A stretch of 64,000 bases of DNA from Albula goreensis (Eukaryota > Chordata > Actinopteri > Albuliformes > Albulidae): contig CM040742.1 of assembly GCA_022829145.1 (NCBI GenBank), positions 8,491,538-8,555,537 of the forward strand, written 5' to 3'. The notes under the pieces were generated by a model. That model searched no databases. It worked only from the letters and a program-made list of their open reading frames with translations, and was not told where the DNA came from. The translations under genes were made by a program, and so were the position numbers. Of the stretch, positions 1 through 13,000 are shown one piece after another (positions within the stretch are counted from its first letter, which is position 1; every line of letters begins with the position of its first letter).

Positions 1-2
1 AT

Positions 3-620
3 CACGAGGCCTTGACCAGGGTCCAGAGCTACGGCCCTGAGGAGCCCAAGCAGGCCCCCCGCAAGCAGTCTGTGTCGCACTTGGCCCCACACATCCAGCA
101 CCAGGTGGTGGGAGCCAGGTCCAGCTGCCCCGGGGACTACCCCCTACCTCAGAACATCCACCCATCGTCCACCTCGCAGCCCGGCCGCTCCCTGGGCATG
201 ACGCGCATGGACAGCATCTCGGACTCGCGGCTGTACGAGAGCAACCCCATGAGGCAGAGGAGGCCACCGCTGTGCCGCGAGCAGCACGCCAGCTGGGACC
301 CCCTCCCGTGCGGGACTGAATCCTATGGATACCACTCGTACCCCCTGAGCAACAGCCTGATGCAGCCGTGCTACGAGCGCGTGATGGTGCGCAGCATGCC
401 CGAGAAGATGGAGCAGATCTGGCGGTCCCCCTGGGAGGCCCTGCCCAGCGAGCACCAGGAGCGCCACGTCATCCCCGAGCACCAGTACCAGACCTACCGC
501 AACCTCTGCAACATCTTCCCCGCGTACATCGTCCACTCCGTCATGGAGAAGAACCCGCTCATGACAGACCCTCAGCAGCTCGCTGCCGTCATCGTCACCA
601 AGCTGAGGTCTTGCCGCTAA
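3..620 (+). CDS. zc3h12b: Zc3h12b (Regnase/MCPIP family), C-terminal part of last coding exon
   Basis: The frame is open from the window edge and ends at TAA 618-620, giving about 205 residues of a protein whose start lies upstream of the window. The segment has a disordered Ser/Pro/Gln-rich region and then a conserved C-terminal helical region (YRNLCNIFPAYIVHSV, then DPQQLAAVIVTKLRS), which is typical of the C-terminal domain of ZC3H12 proteins. Family members are CCCH zinc-finger/PIN-domain endoribonucleases that cleave stem-loop mRNAs; the PIN and zinc-finger exons would lie to the left. ZC3H12C is the nearest alternative. The choice of paralog B rests on the following genes, las1l and msn, which neighbour ZC3H12B in human. 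The antisense open frame at 144-536 is a GC-driven shadow. Confidence 0.88.
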   Translation, partial: HEALTRVQSYGPEEPKQAPRKQSVSHLAPHIQHQVVGARSSCPGDYPLPQNIHPSSTSQPGRSLGMTRMDSISDSRLYESNPMRQRRPPLCREQHASWDPLPCGTESYGYHSYPLSNSLMQPCYERVMVRSMPEKMEQIWRSPWEALPSEHQERHVIPEHQYQTYRNLCNIFPAYIVHSVMEKNPLMTDPQQLAAVIVTKLRSCR

Positions 621-726
621 GCTTTTACACTTTTGGAGGCAAAAATCAGTATAATATTATATATTTGATGGACAGAAACCACTGATTTAGGATAAAAAAA
701 TGTGATGCACAAAATAGATCATACTA

Positions 727-764
727 TGTATATATTTGTATCCACTTGAGTAATGCTGTACATA
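727..764 (+). promoter_or_regulatory. zc3h12b: Pair of Pumilio-type sites (TGTATATA, TGTACATA) in 3' UTR
   Basis: TGTATATA at 727-734 and TGTACATA at 757-764 both fit the UGUANAUA consensus bound by Pumilio proteins. They lie about 110-145 nt after the stop codon. Single further matches are at 2865-2872 and 3991-3998. Function is inferred from the motif only. Confidence 0.35.
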
Positions 765-3700
765 TTTTGACTGACACTTGATCTGTGAGAGATTTTTTTG
801 AAACAATCAGATGGAAACTTAGAGTCGTGCATACCTCAGTGCATGGAATTTCAACTTTTATGGCCTTATATTTAAATGACCTCTCTGTGGTAACTGCTGA
901 CCACTATTAGTTTCAAGTTTTAACGTTGTGGAAGAGGTCACCTTTTTTAAGTGTTAAACACTATCAGTATTTAGAAATATATTTTTCTCAACAAATTTCC
1001 TTATTATATTACTGCCTTTTTGAGTAGAATTTTGCTAAATGCATATAATCTAAGCCAAACAACAACAGAAAAAGATATAGATATATATGTATACACACAC
1101 ATAGCCATGAATAATAGGTATTTTGAGAGGTATTTTGAAGCTGCTGAAATAATGCCAAAAAATAATAATGTGTCATATAAAGACGCAAAAATGTTATTTT
1201 TGATGCTGATAATGGCTGACGGCTGAGCGTTACTTTGCATTAATGTTGAGAATTTCCTTGGGTGTATATCTGATGGAGGCGTGTTTGTACGTTTCACTTT
1301 TTGAGAATCCTTGTGAAGGCGTGCATTGCTTTTTTTGAGTCTGTCTGGTGGGCCAGATTTGGGTACATGAGGGAAAGCCTTCACACAAATGGCACTTTGA
1401 CTGATTTAAAATCTTGAAAGAGTTGGTTTGTAATTACTTTGGAAGGGTGATGTTACTCAGCAGAATGCCTCAAAAGGTATTTATTTCCTTATTAATGCTG
1501 CAGGACATGTATCACCCTTTGTACATTAGCATATTTAAATCTCTGAATGTTAACTGCCTGAAGCAATTCGGGCCAAGACTTGTTGACTTCAAGTTTTTTT
1601 TTCATGAAAGTGGAGAAGGCCTTGTTCGGCCTTTTGTTTCTTCATGAGAAGGTGTGACACACTGCCTAACTGTTTCTTCATGTGAAACACTCAGAACGTG
1701 AGGCTGCCATCAGGGTTGTTTCTGGCATTTGGCTAAAGGTTTGCATGCTGCTGTTTCTCTTTTTTTTTTTTTTTTAAACACTACTTTCTCCTGTCCTGAA
1801 AGGTACGGTAAACCAAATGGATATGCAAATGAAATGGTAGATTGTGGTATAAATTTAGCATTCGATGTGGTGTCCTCCAAAATGACACCTGTGGAGCAGT
1901 CTCTCAAAGTTGCTGTTGATAAAGATAATCACAGGCCAGTTTGCAAGCTGTCCAAGCAGGCTTGTGGCAAGCAAGCGTGTGATTCCACAGCTGAGGGTTA
2001 AATGTAAAAAAAATAATTTAAAAAAATGTGAGCATCATCAAAAATTCTGTCTCTGCCAGTACCGGCCAAACACCTCAATTGGCTTTTTGCATGCCCTCCC
2101 AAGTCAGGTGGATGAGTTTTATTGGGTTACAAAACAACCTATATGCATAAAATATTAAATTAGATCACATTCTGTGGTCTTCACTCTCCCAGTCCCTACA
2201 ACAGTTTTTAAAATATTCTGTGCTGTGGCCCACCTTTTTGCGATGTCTGTCTTGTCATTTAATAATGTAAATGTCAAGTGACAAGGCCACGATATCAAGA
2301 TTGCCATCGAAAGCCATGCACTTCAACCCACGGTTCCCCACCAAAGTCTGTACTTTACATCTGGTAAAGAAACTCAATGCGACTGTCCTAGCCATTATGA
2401 ATGGGAGTCGGAACAGAACACTATTAGTTGAGCCAGGAATACTCTAATGTTTCTATGGTTAACTGTCTTGGTAGTGTTTTCACACAATGTGAAAATTTGA
2501 AAAAAGAGATACAAGTCATAACCAAGATGGCTAACATTTTATTATAGTGTTCAAATAATCCCCCTTCACTGTTTGAACCTGAAGTTCTGTTTGTTTAGGT
2601 TCTACAGTTTTAAGAGGAACTCCTTTATCACAGCAAAATGAATGACCTCTAGTCTCCCAGTTTGTACCTGGAAAATGTGGACTATTTGTATCACAGTCTG
2701 TCAGATTCTGTACTCATTGACTTACCTTACATTCCCTCCAAAAGCCTGTTGAGTTTATTTTGAGCATCAGGAAATCAAGTGAAACCAGTAGCAGAAAGTT
2801 ACTGAAAACTCTTCAGAATGGTTTTGGTTAGAAGCCATTTTGAAAATCACTTTTTTCAAATACATGTACATATGCTTGCATTGTCGGTGCAGCGGCTACA
2901 AATTACCCTTTCATATTTTCATTTTTTGATGATTTCATTTTGATGATTACACGGCTTCAGCTGCATGCATTATAGCCTTGGCATCATCAGCGTTTATTCA
3001 GGATCAGTCCAGGAAATTTTATGGTTTGTCTTCTGTCCAAGCTTCAATACTTCTGATTTTGTTAAAATGCAGCAAACAGCAAAGCCTCAAATGCCTAGAA
3101 ATGACCTTTGTTTGTTGATACAAATTGTATCTATTTCTTGATTGTAAAAAAATATGAAATGTACAGAATCATCTATAGAATAATTTTATTTAAAAGAAAA
3201 AAAATGCCATAATGTTTGTGACACTGTGTGTCACTGGGAGTAGCCCAAGGGTATGTACCATTTGTAACTGGGCACAGTAGTTTATAGACAGGGACTCTTT
3301 GTTGTGCTACATGAAAAGTGCACAAATCTCATGTGCACAGCTGTGAGCATTATTGTGTCCTCTTCTGTGTATTTAATGAAAGTTACAACTCAAACAAGCT
3401 GTAATGTTACAGTGCTTTTAAAGTGTGTTGCTCTGCTATGCGCATCTCCTTTTGATGTTGGTGCGGTAAGCTAAGCAGCAATATCAAGTGTGTATTTCCA
3501 CTTTTCTCCACATGTATTCCTTGTACTCTTATTGCAACTCGATGGAAGTATACCTTGAAACAATCTTTTTGCCCTACACACGCTTCCAGTATGGCCTATC
3601 ATATATTGCTATTTAGACGAAAGACAGTTGATTAGGAATCCAGTCAAAATGGGGTTGGGTTATCACCCTGTGTTGAGCAAAACATCTGTTGAAGGTTTTT

Positions 3701-4494
3701 TCACTTCCTCTGGCATATATTTTCGCCTTAAATGTAATGTATTTGAGAGCTTGCCAGTTAAATTTTTTCTAGTGGATGTATAAACTGTAGCCAGTTTTGC
3801 AGCTGGCATCAAGGACCCACCTACCTTTGAGCACATTTTTCACAACACGACTGATTTGAAATATATCTTGCATTGTTGTAAACTTTTATGTAAACACAGT
3901 TGTTTAACTACTAAGGGCATATCCTAAAAGTTCATGTATTTTTGGAGCCTTCAACCCAGTGAAGCTGATAGTTGATTATCTGGCAGTACTTGTACATACA
4001 TTTTTTTTTATCTGCAGTATACTTAATATACCAGCTCGGCTCACGTCCAACAGATAAACATAACTTTCGTCAACTTTATGTACTTTCGTACATCCAGTTT
4101 AGCAGTTCTCAGGTAAAACAAGATTTGTGAAAATTGAACTATACTGACTTTGTTCTTGACATTTCCTGATTTATAATGATAATTTGCTCTTTCAAAGTCA
4201 GATTTGTGAATCAGTGCAGATCTCTTACATGTCAAGATGTGTTGAACTGTCTTGTGTTGTGGTTATGCTGTGTGTGAAGGGTTATAAGAGTGAGTTGACT
4301 ATTTTAGTCTTGTGTTGTTAAGATTTGCAGTAGTTTGTTTTATTCTTTGTTGAATGAAACATGTTGCTTTTTAAATTGTTTTAAATTACAAAAACCGAGC
4401 AAATTAATGACCAAAAAAAGAAACCCTCAAGACTCTTTGGGTCTGTTGACTCAAACAAAATGTAAGTCTCAATGACAAAGTGTGTCTTTCTTTA

Positions 4495-4500
4495 AATAAA
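4495..4500 (+). terminator. zc3h12b: Candidate polyadenylation signal AATAAA for zc3h12b
   Basis: This is a canonical hexamer in TTTAAATAAAGCC with a GT-rich downstream element within about 40 nt. Other AATAAA-like hexamers occur nearby (for example around 5074), so the actual site is not certain. Confidence 0.45.
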
Positions 4501-4515
4501 GCCAAAATGTGATGT

Positions 4516-6520
4516 TTGTAAAGTAATTCTAATGTGTGGAAAAAGTGTGTTGTTGACCTAATGAGTTAGGAAGTTGTCAGCAGAGGTTTTCAAGGCTGTT
4601 GTCCTCTCTAAACCTGGCTCGGCTCTCTTATCACAAAGTACACATGGCCTCACCTTCTATTACTGCATAGAAAAGGTAATGGGGAGATCAAAACTCGCTT
4701 GATTTTGGCAGTTAGACAGTCACTGTGTCCACTGTCTTTACCATTAGCAAATCTCAGATCACACGGCTGTTCACTCAGCTTTCACAAGTAGGCTAGATCA
4801 ATGCAATCCCACTGAACTGGGCTCTAAAGCCAAAAAACCCATCTGTCGTAATGCTGGAACGAGTACAAAGCTCAGTGAATGCCGTGGCCATCTACTCAGG
4901 AGTGTTTGATCCATTATGAAATTTTCGATAATTGTTAATGCACCAAAAAATATTTTATTTTTAATTTGGTCCAGGAGTATGCCAGTTAGGATATTTTTTT
5001 CTTTAAATATTTACTGTGATACTATCACTGACTTAGGGTCAGGTCAGCTTGAGTCCTGCATGAAATAAGTTTGAATAAATTTCAATTTAAAATGTGCTGT
5101 TTACTGTGAGTACATGTCACTGATGTTCAGCTTCAGTCAATTGAGGAATAGAGAACATAAAAATGGCAACACCTGAACAAATAAGGACCAAAGTACAGAG
5201 GTTGCCACATTTATGCACAGGTGTGACCCCTCCATTAATTAAGCAAATAATATCTGGGAATTCACTAGGTAATGCAAAAAATGCTGACACATTGTGTTCT
5301 ATAATTGTGGCTGCAGATGGAGTTCTCCGTGACTTTGATAGAGGAGTGTTTGGTGGGTTTGACATTGTGCTCAGATTGGTTGTTTCTCAAGCATCAATAC
5401 CTATGGAGCATGGATCTCTAAGTGCATTGGAGAAGGGCCCCTGGGAATAACCTCATATTGTAGGATCATGATGTCCATCATTACAGAGAAAATTAACCAA
5501 GCAGCCACAGATCCATAGATTGGAAATTCTCATGTGCGGCCTATTAAATCAATGATGGTAGTGACCCAACACTATTGAATAACATTCCCTGCTTTTGTTC
5601 AGTATTTGTATCAGCATGTTACATTCACTCCATTCCACTTTTGATATTCAAACAAGAATGCTAAGGGAAATTAATTGTACTCATATGAAGGTCGTTAATG
5701 GGAAACAAATACACACTGGGTAAATATAATACAATTTTAATTGACATAATTATTTTTCTAATGGGATCAAAATTAGAGAAAGTCAGAAACTGAAGTTTTT
5801 AACTTTAAAGTGAACATACACTGTCTTATTGAATTCATACACATTACTTTAGCCTTTTTTGAAATGAGTTAGTCATTTGGTTGCTATAATCCTTAGTTCA
5901 TAGCCAATAAACAAGTCAAGTAATTGGGATCCATGAAATTAAATGTTGTTCTGTCAAATTTATGTCTTTATTTGATCTTTAGCTTTGGTCTCTTATGCAA
6001 AGTATTGACGTGTGCCCTCTTTTTGCTTAATGTCAGACAGTTGCTACTTAATGCTCACAGTTTTGCATCTGTTTTGGTAAGGAGCCAGAGAAGGTGTAAT
6101 TGTGTCTGCCACTTCTAGTTTCATACCTGTTTCTGGTTTCATAGGCTTATTGTAAGTCTGTAACTCCATATCTCTGGGGATCTTCTGTAATTGGTTTGCT
6201 ATTGAAAAAGTTTCAGTCAGGCACATCAAACAGGCTTGACTGCATTTAAGTAGTGCTTTGAAGGGTTACTGAAATGTGATTGAATCACCTTTACTGAAAT
6301 GATGTGTTTATGTTATTCAGGGCTTAGTCTGAACTTGAACAAACTAAGATAAAGTGGATGTATTCATGCTAAAGAAATGTTCTTTGTGGTCATGGAAGTA
6401 ATCTTTCTATTTCAATGCAGTTGAAGTGCACAGATGGAAATGCTAAACCATTTATATTCAGATATCATACTTTCTCTTCCCAGGAAATCAAACACATGAA
6501 GCCATTGCAGATCTTGCACT
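4516..6520. other. Intergenic region between convergent zc3h12b and las1l 3' ends
   Basis: This is AT-rich sequence between the two convergent transcription units. The plus-strand frame at 5163-5450 (95 codons) is the longest one. It begins ATGGCAACACC and matches nothing I recognise; it may be decayed repeat sequence. Nothing else supportable is seen here. Confidence 0.4.
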
Positions 6521-6540
6521 GCTACTTATGAAAAATTACA

Positions 6541-6546
6541 TTTATT
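6541..6546 (-). terminator. las1l: Candidate polyadenylation signal for las1l (AATAAA on minus strand)
   Basis: TTTATT on the plus strand reads AATAAA on the minus strand, about 440 nt past the las1l stop codon. I noticed no other canonical minus-strand hexamer between it and the stop, so a 3' UTR of about 0.46 kb is plausible. Confidence 0.4.
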
Positions 6547-6985
6547 ACCATTCTACAATAAAAGGGGATAAATAGTTAAGCTGGATGACATTTCAAATAA
6601 GTAAACAGTTTTCAAAGACTTGTTAAGTTCCCCCAAGTTGATAATTTTGTGAGCAGTCTTAATGGAAAGTACAATAACAAAAATACCTCAGACAAAAGGA
6701 TAAAAAACATCTTCGAAATGAATGAATTATACTCAAAAACACCTTCTATTTCTTATTTTGCGGATGAACACAGCTCTTCCCAACTGCCCTATTTATGATT
6801 ACACAAAAGAACTTGCACAAAATATATAAACAATGTAGTCAATATTGTAAATGAAAAATAAAGGCACATTTTCAGTGGTCTTATACTCTTGCAAATACAT
6901 ACTTTTGCAAATACAAATTGAAACAATAATGTGTAAGATTGAAAATAAGTGTTGTGTTCTTCCACTGAATTAATGAAGCTGCCAT

Positions 6986-7076
6986 TTAAAACAGTTGTAG
7001 ACCAGATTTGAGTTTGCTGAGGTCACTGTGCGTCCAGAGCGGACCATCAGAACCAGGTCGGTGGGGTCCAGAGATA
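6986..7076 (-). CDS. las1l: las1l exon 13 (last), Nol9-docking tail
   Basis: Acceptor CATCCATAG|TATCTC. The exon encodes [20 protein letters not shown] and then KLKSGLQLF, with stop TAA at 6988-6986. The ending matches human LLWSQGQLHGLKTGLQLF. It is separated from exon 12 by a 5.9-kb intron and is too short to stand out as an ORF. Confidence 0.9.
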
Positions 7077-10000
7077 CTATGGATGGGATACAAAGAAGGT
7101 AGTTAAAATCAGAGAAGAAAGGTACTGCTCAGAGAAAAATGCACTGCCTTCATAATCTATGACGATGTCTGTTCCACATTTTGACACTTAACCAAGATGC
7201 AGATATTGTTCATGTGTTTTATGGGTGTTAGGTCATCTGGTACAGGTCAATGTGAAAGCAAGGGTGCAGTCACAACACAGAGAATTTCTCTCTAACAGAC
7301 ATGAGCACAGTTATACAGTCTGCTGTGCTAGCGCATTAGACACTTAAGGTGGGCACACCTCTTGTGGACTCTTGCTCTAGACTCCTCCCTGTCTTTCCCT
7401 CAAACTGTGTATTATATGCTGTATTAATCTTGTGCAGTATTAGAACAATTCACTGTTACTTTTTCCCCTTCTTTATGTGCTCATTTTTCTTAAACCAGCA
7501 TGTGCTTGCTTTTCAGCTTGTCTTATCTTTTCATGACTAGCCTCTAATGCCAATTGTTTGTCAGTATGCTAAATAATCTGTTAAGTATCATTTTTTTTTT
7601 TTTTTTTTTACAAATGTTTATATTCTCTGGCTCTATACCTGAACTTTGTGTTCCTGAAATTAGCCTTCTTAACCAATATTTCCATATTGTCAATTTCTTT
7701 CATCTTCTTTTGCCCTTTAATAACATATAGGACTTAACATATAGGAATTATATTTACAATCTAATTCCAGTTTCACGGCTTGTCTGTAGTCTGAATTGTT
7801 TCAAAAATTTTTTGTATTATTCCAATTTACATATGGATAGATGATTATAATGTTCTTTGTGTATTATGTCATTGAAATGACTTTATGGTAGGCAAGGCTA
7901 ACGTGTTTCAGGTGGAATGTAATTCAGCTATCCAAGTACATAATTTAACAGTTTTTCCTGCCCTCGGTTATCTAGAATCTTCCAATAACTTCTGACATTG
8001 GTCAACACGCAAGAAACCAAAAGTGTTCATCGGAAATTTTCCTGAGACACTAAACACTTAAGCCTTCTAACAAAGAATTTTTACATATACTACTCTTCCT
8101 GTACTAATGGACCACATAAAATACCAGTCTCAAAATTAGGTAATCAACATTCACCCTCATTGTAGCAACTGATTTCTGTAGAACTAAACTTCCCTGGTTG
8201 AATACCCCTCAACAGATGGAAAGTATGAGCTATGTATGTGTGAATATAAGACTCTTTTCTGTTATGCGAAGAGAAACATGATATAAGTTTAACCCGTCAC
8301 ATTTGTTTTGTGTGCTGAATACAGTTCCCATAGAGACAGAAATAACTGCTCGTCCTTTCGCTTCTTAAAAGAAGGAAGTCTGTATGCTGTAGGAGTCATT
8401 TTTTACACCCATGGGAATATTCCAAGTTTACACCTGTCCGTGAAAACAAATGGATATGTAATTACCCTTCTGCGTCTTTGGCAAAATCGGATTTGCATGG
8501 AGACAAGAAAGACTGCTCAGAAAATAGAGCATCTAGGTTAAATAATTAGATCAGTCATCCAAGCGTAGGAATGCAGCGCTGACTGCAACAAGACAGGGGG
8601 AAGCCCAGACCTCTTTGATGTGAAATAACTTCGGCAGAATCTCACCCAAGCACAGGTGAATTGAGTTACCTCCGGCAAACCTCATTACTTTTTCATTTGA
8701 GAGGTGAATAATAAAACATAAAACAATTACAGGCCACACATGCTGTTACTTTAGATTAGGCTTACAGGCAAAGGGCAGCATATGAAGAAATAAATGAACT
8801 TGAAGAGAGAATTCCAGTTATGAAATTTGTGGAGGATGTCAGCAGATGTCAAGTTTCAGTCACATTGAATGGTTTACTTTTAAAGGAACAAGTACTGGAT
8901 GTAAACTGTAGCATTTTTCATGTGAAATACCATAAAATGTGTTCCCCTTTGGGCCATTAAATATTGAACAGAAACTAAGTATGTCATCCATTAAATCGCA
9001 TTGTACCACAGCAAATAAATTTGGCCATCGAGATGGCAAAATAGGTAGATGCTAGCAAACTGGAACTAGCCAAAACAAAAGGCAAAAAGGTAATGTAAGG
9101 TATGCAGCTTAGGTAATGTTATTTAAATAGCTAGCTAACTTCAACTTTAGTTCGTTTGTAACCAGCTCCATTAGCAAACCAACAAATTGCAGTAGCGTAG
9201 CACCAAAACCTTTTTTTCTGGAACCCACAGCTCCACATGACCTCAATTTAAATGCCTTGTCTTGTTGAATAATTACCATGAACATTTGTATGATAAACTT
9301 GAGAAAACAAATTTACTGGATAGGATTACTGAGAAAATCCAATGGATTCCATTAACGGTTCTGTATTATATCCAAATTTAGGATCTGAGTTCTAGCATCT
9401 CCACTCACTCAATCTATCAAAATTTGGCATCCCAGGGGTTACATTATATATTAATTACCTAACAATGGTAATTCATAGCATGATCCTTTTTTTTACACAA
9501 TTATTTGCCTGGGTACAATGCTGGCAGTTGTTTCTGGCAAAATTCCAGCCCCATGAACATTCACTAGGTTGAGTTACATGAAAAGGTATGAAACAAGAAA
9601 CCATGTGTTGACGTTTGGTTGGTATTGTTAAATTCCCTGCTGAATTTCCATCCAGGAAGTTCATCTAGTATAACCATCCTATTAAAAGCACTTGAAGGCC
9701 AGTAACCAGAGATGTGGTCGTGAAGCCACACTCCTGACAGACTGAGACAGAGAGGCCCGTCAAGGTCTGGGTGGAAGGGAAACGCTTCTCTCACTTGGTG
9801 ATTTTCAGGGGAAGCAGCTGCTAGTCACAGTTTGACATCAACTTCCCCTTTGCTCTCGCCAGAGCATCTGCGAGAGTGGAAACGCTAAGGCCCTGCGGCA
9901 CCGCTGCTGGTTTCTTGTGTGGAGGATGTGAACCACACAGAGACCTGCTGATCGGCGTGACTGTGAGTTGCACAGAGCAGGGGATTCCAGCGGGGCGAGC

Positions 10001-13000
10001 AGAAGAATGACAAAGCAGCTCGCTAGCTCCCGGGGGGATGGGGGTGGGGGAGCACTCCATTTCATTTCACCAAGAAAAATAAATAAATAAATAAATAATG
10101 AGGGTACAGTTTTCGATGTCATCTAAGGAGGGTATCAACCAGCCAAAATCCATTCAACATCAGGTGTCACTGCAGTGAAACCAGGATCATGGGTCACACA
10201 ATGATTGAGGATTTTGCAAAGGCAGATTTTTTTTTTTAGGGTTGCATGATTTCAAACACACACGCTCAAGCATGGGCAGTTTTTAATGCTTGTGTTTCTA
10301 TACGGTCTGTACAAAAGAGGGAGCTCAATGTGCTCAGCTTGTATTTTCTCAAGCAGGAGCACACTGTGTGGACTTTATCATGACTGAGCTGCTGTTCATT
10401 AACCTATGAGCTGATCATGGAACAGCAAACCTTGTTAAGCAATTCACCATTCAAATATTTCCTAAACTTAATAATATAACAATGAAACTATACAAAGAAA
10501 GAGGAAGTATTGTGCAAATACTGCCCATGTCTGGGCAGACAATTACATAGAGTAACTATGGTTCCCTTTTCCACCTGCATATGCATGTAATTTCAACCTT
10601 GTTCATTTCCCATATTTTATGTTCGGCCCAAATGGTGATTAATTAATTGAATGTATTTTAACGGCTCAAAGACCATGTGTTTTCCCACAACACTTTGGGT
10701 CAAGAAGTTTTACATGAGTGACTCTGACTGGGTGCTGCATAAATGTGTTAATTGAAAAAGGAAAAAGAAAAAAAAAAACTGGCTAAATTTGTCCTCCCAT
10801 TCACCCTCATTATTCTGCTGTCATTATAGAATAGGAGTAACAACTGAAACCATGAACAGGGTATGTCGATACAATAAATTAAATGTTGGTTTTAAGAAAT
10901 ATAATATTCATTCAGCTGTACTCTACAGTATAGTAATATATTTTATTTTTTTCTGAACACGTGACAGTTTTGACAATCATTTGGTCTTTACTATTATTTG
11001 CTTATATTGTTAGATATAAATTTTCCAACTTTTCCCACATCTTGAATGAGTGGTGGCAATCAAGACTGAACATTATAGTGTCAACAGATGAATAAAATAG
11101 TACTTTTCCTAGGGATGTCTTTTAGTATATGGTATAGAAAACCTCATATCCACATTACTACAGTGTAATGGACACGTACATGATAAACTTGAGCTCACAG
11201 ACACTGCTGTTCCAGTCTAAAAGCCCAGCATCAACCTGGACCATTTAGAAACACTACATCACAGGTAAGTTCAATCTTCAGTTCTACATTTTAACATGAG
11301 GTGTGGCTACTAAATAACATGACTGGGCTTATGTAAGTCGAACCACAGCTCGCATGCACAAGCCACATGGTATACATTGACCAATGGGCAAGCATAAACA
11401 GTCCCTGAAAGTTTCAATCTGCTTGTTTCTTCAGTTCGCTGTCACGCATTGCTTGAAGTAGACGTGTTTTTCCTGAGCATTAGTCTCATTATTTAACAGC
11501 CACACCTCATACATGCTGCACAGCGGATTCTGCTTTATGCGTCACTGATAGCTCACTTTATCTAATCTAATCTAACCAACTTATACAGGCCACTAGCAGC
11601 TGGAAGCCTGTAGCCAGCCAACATTATCTAGCTCAGACCTCCCAATTGTTCAGTGCTTGACCACCTATCACTAATATCACATTCATTACCACGTAACTAG
11701 CCTTGAAAAAACTGGATGGGCTGTATTTATATGTTTCAACTTTTTTCCAGCTTTGTGATACATGCTGGGAGATGAAAGAAGAAAGGAGACTCATGTGATG
11801 GTGAGCTGTGTACTTTTCATCATACAAAATATATGCTTTGTTCTGCCAGACAGACAGACAGATGTGGCCTGGACCTCTGTGCTCTTATATTGGCTGATAC
11901 AATGATCAGGAATGCAGTTAATTTTTTATATGGCATTATGAAGTGTAGTATGTACTGCACTGTATGTATCCCCATCTACAGGGAGGTGATTTATCATGAC
12001 GACATGGCACAAAGCGATTTTCTGATCTCACAGATATAACAGTTACAGTCTGAATCAGGATGAAAAAAAAAAACATAAATCGCCCACTAACGGAATAATA
12101 GGTTTATCTCAAATTTGATATGATTTCCATTTGGGGATGTACTACTCCTTCCTATCAGGTCAAGATGATAGTGTTGCCAAGTATCTATTTTGCAATTCTT
12201 CAGAGATGACGACATTTTTCCACATAATAGTTAAATTGCTATAAGGTGCGCTCACAAGAGCACCCGCTGAAGACCACATAATGGTCCAAAGATTGTGACT
12301 TGCTCCATGAAAAAATTAAATATATGATCAGTTTTTATGTCTCCACATGCAGCCAGCACAGTTACAGTATTTTTTTTTTTTTACATTTATAGTATTTTCC
12401 TGATTCAACATGACTGCGGACCAATGAGGAAGCAATAACTGCACTGATGCAGATTTTCCTCAGTGTACTCAATTTCATCTTGTCCTCAGTCCTTTTTGTA
12501 GTTCTGTACTTTTAGTTCAGCACTAAAATAACAATGTTCCATAATGCATTTCTTCCTCTCTTTGCCACAACAATGCAAAAACCACACAAGCCTGTAAAAT
12601 GACAACCTTTAAAAGATTTATATGTATAATGACACCCTATTTATGAATCACTCCATTATGAATCACAAAATGGATCAGTCTTGGTTTTGAGTAAAACTAC
12701 CCAAAAGATTCATGTTTTCATCACTCTTTAAAGAGATTAATACATGAGAAAACATGCAAATAAATGCTATGAGAGCCAGGTAAAATCAAATTTGTGAAGC
12801 AGAATATATATTTTCTTACCTCTTCTTTAAATACTTTCCCCAACTACTGTTATTTGTGAGAACACAGATTTCACGAAATTTCAGATCTTCAATTCATAAA
12901 ATTTCATAAGATTTTGGTGAAGTTGCCATTGGTATGAAAGGCTGTCTATGTGGGGCGCTAACCAAGCTGTGTGGCACACTTACCTGGAGTATGTACTGTG

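Larger units (their letters stand above)
621..4515 (+). other. zc3h12b: zc3h12b 3' UTR (inferred)
   Basis: This is AT-rich, stop-dense sequence after the zc3h12b stop codon, with no coding evidence on either strand. A canonical AATAAA at 4495-4500 is followed by GT-rich sequence (GTGTGGAAAAAGTGTG near 4531), which suits cleavage near 4515-4530. Four UGUANAUA Pumilio-type motifs lie within it (727, 757, 2865, 3991). The extent is inferred; no transcript data are available. Confidence 0.55.
7077..12983 (-). other. las1l: las1l intron 12 (5.9 kb)
   Basis: This is AT-rich intronic sequence with no further coding exon needed, since the phases of exons 12 and 13 already match. It holds a poly-T run near 7592-7609, an (AAAT)n tract near 10076-10098 and a 215-bp inverted-repeat element at 11296-11510. 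Short ORFs inside it are unsupported. Confidence 0.7.

Noticed and set aside
144-685. Other open frames over the zc3h12b exon
   Set aside because: Shadows of a GC-rich coding exon whose plus-strand frame shows clear family conservation.
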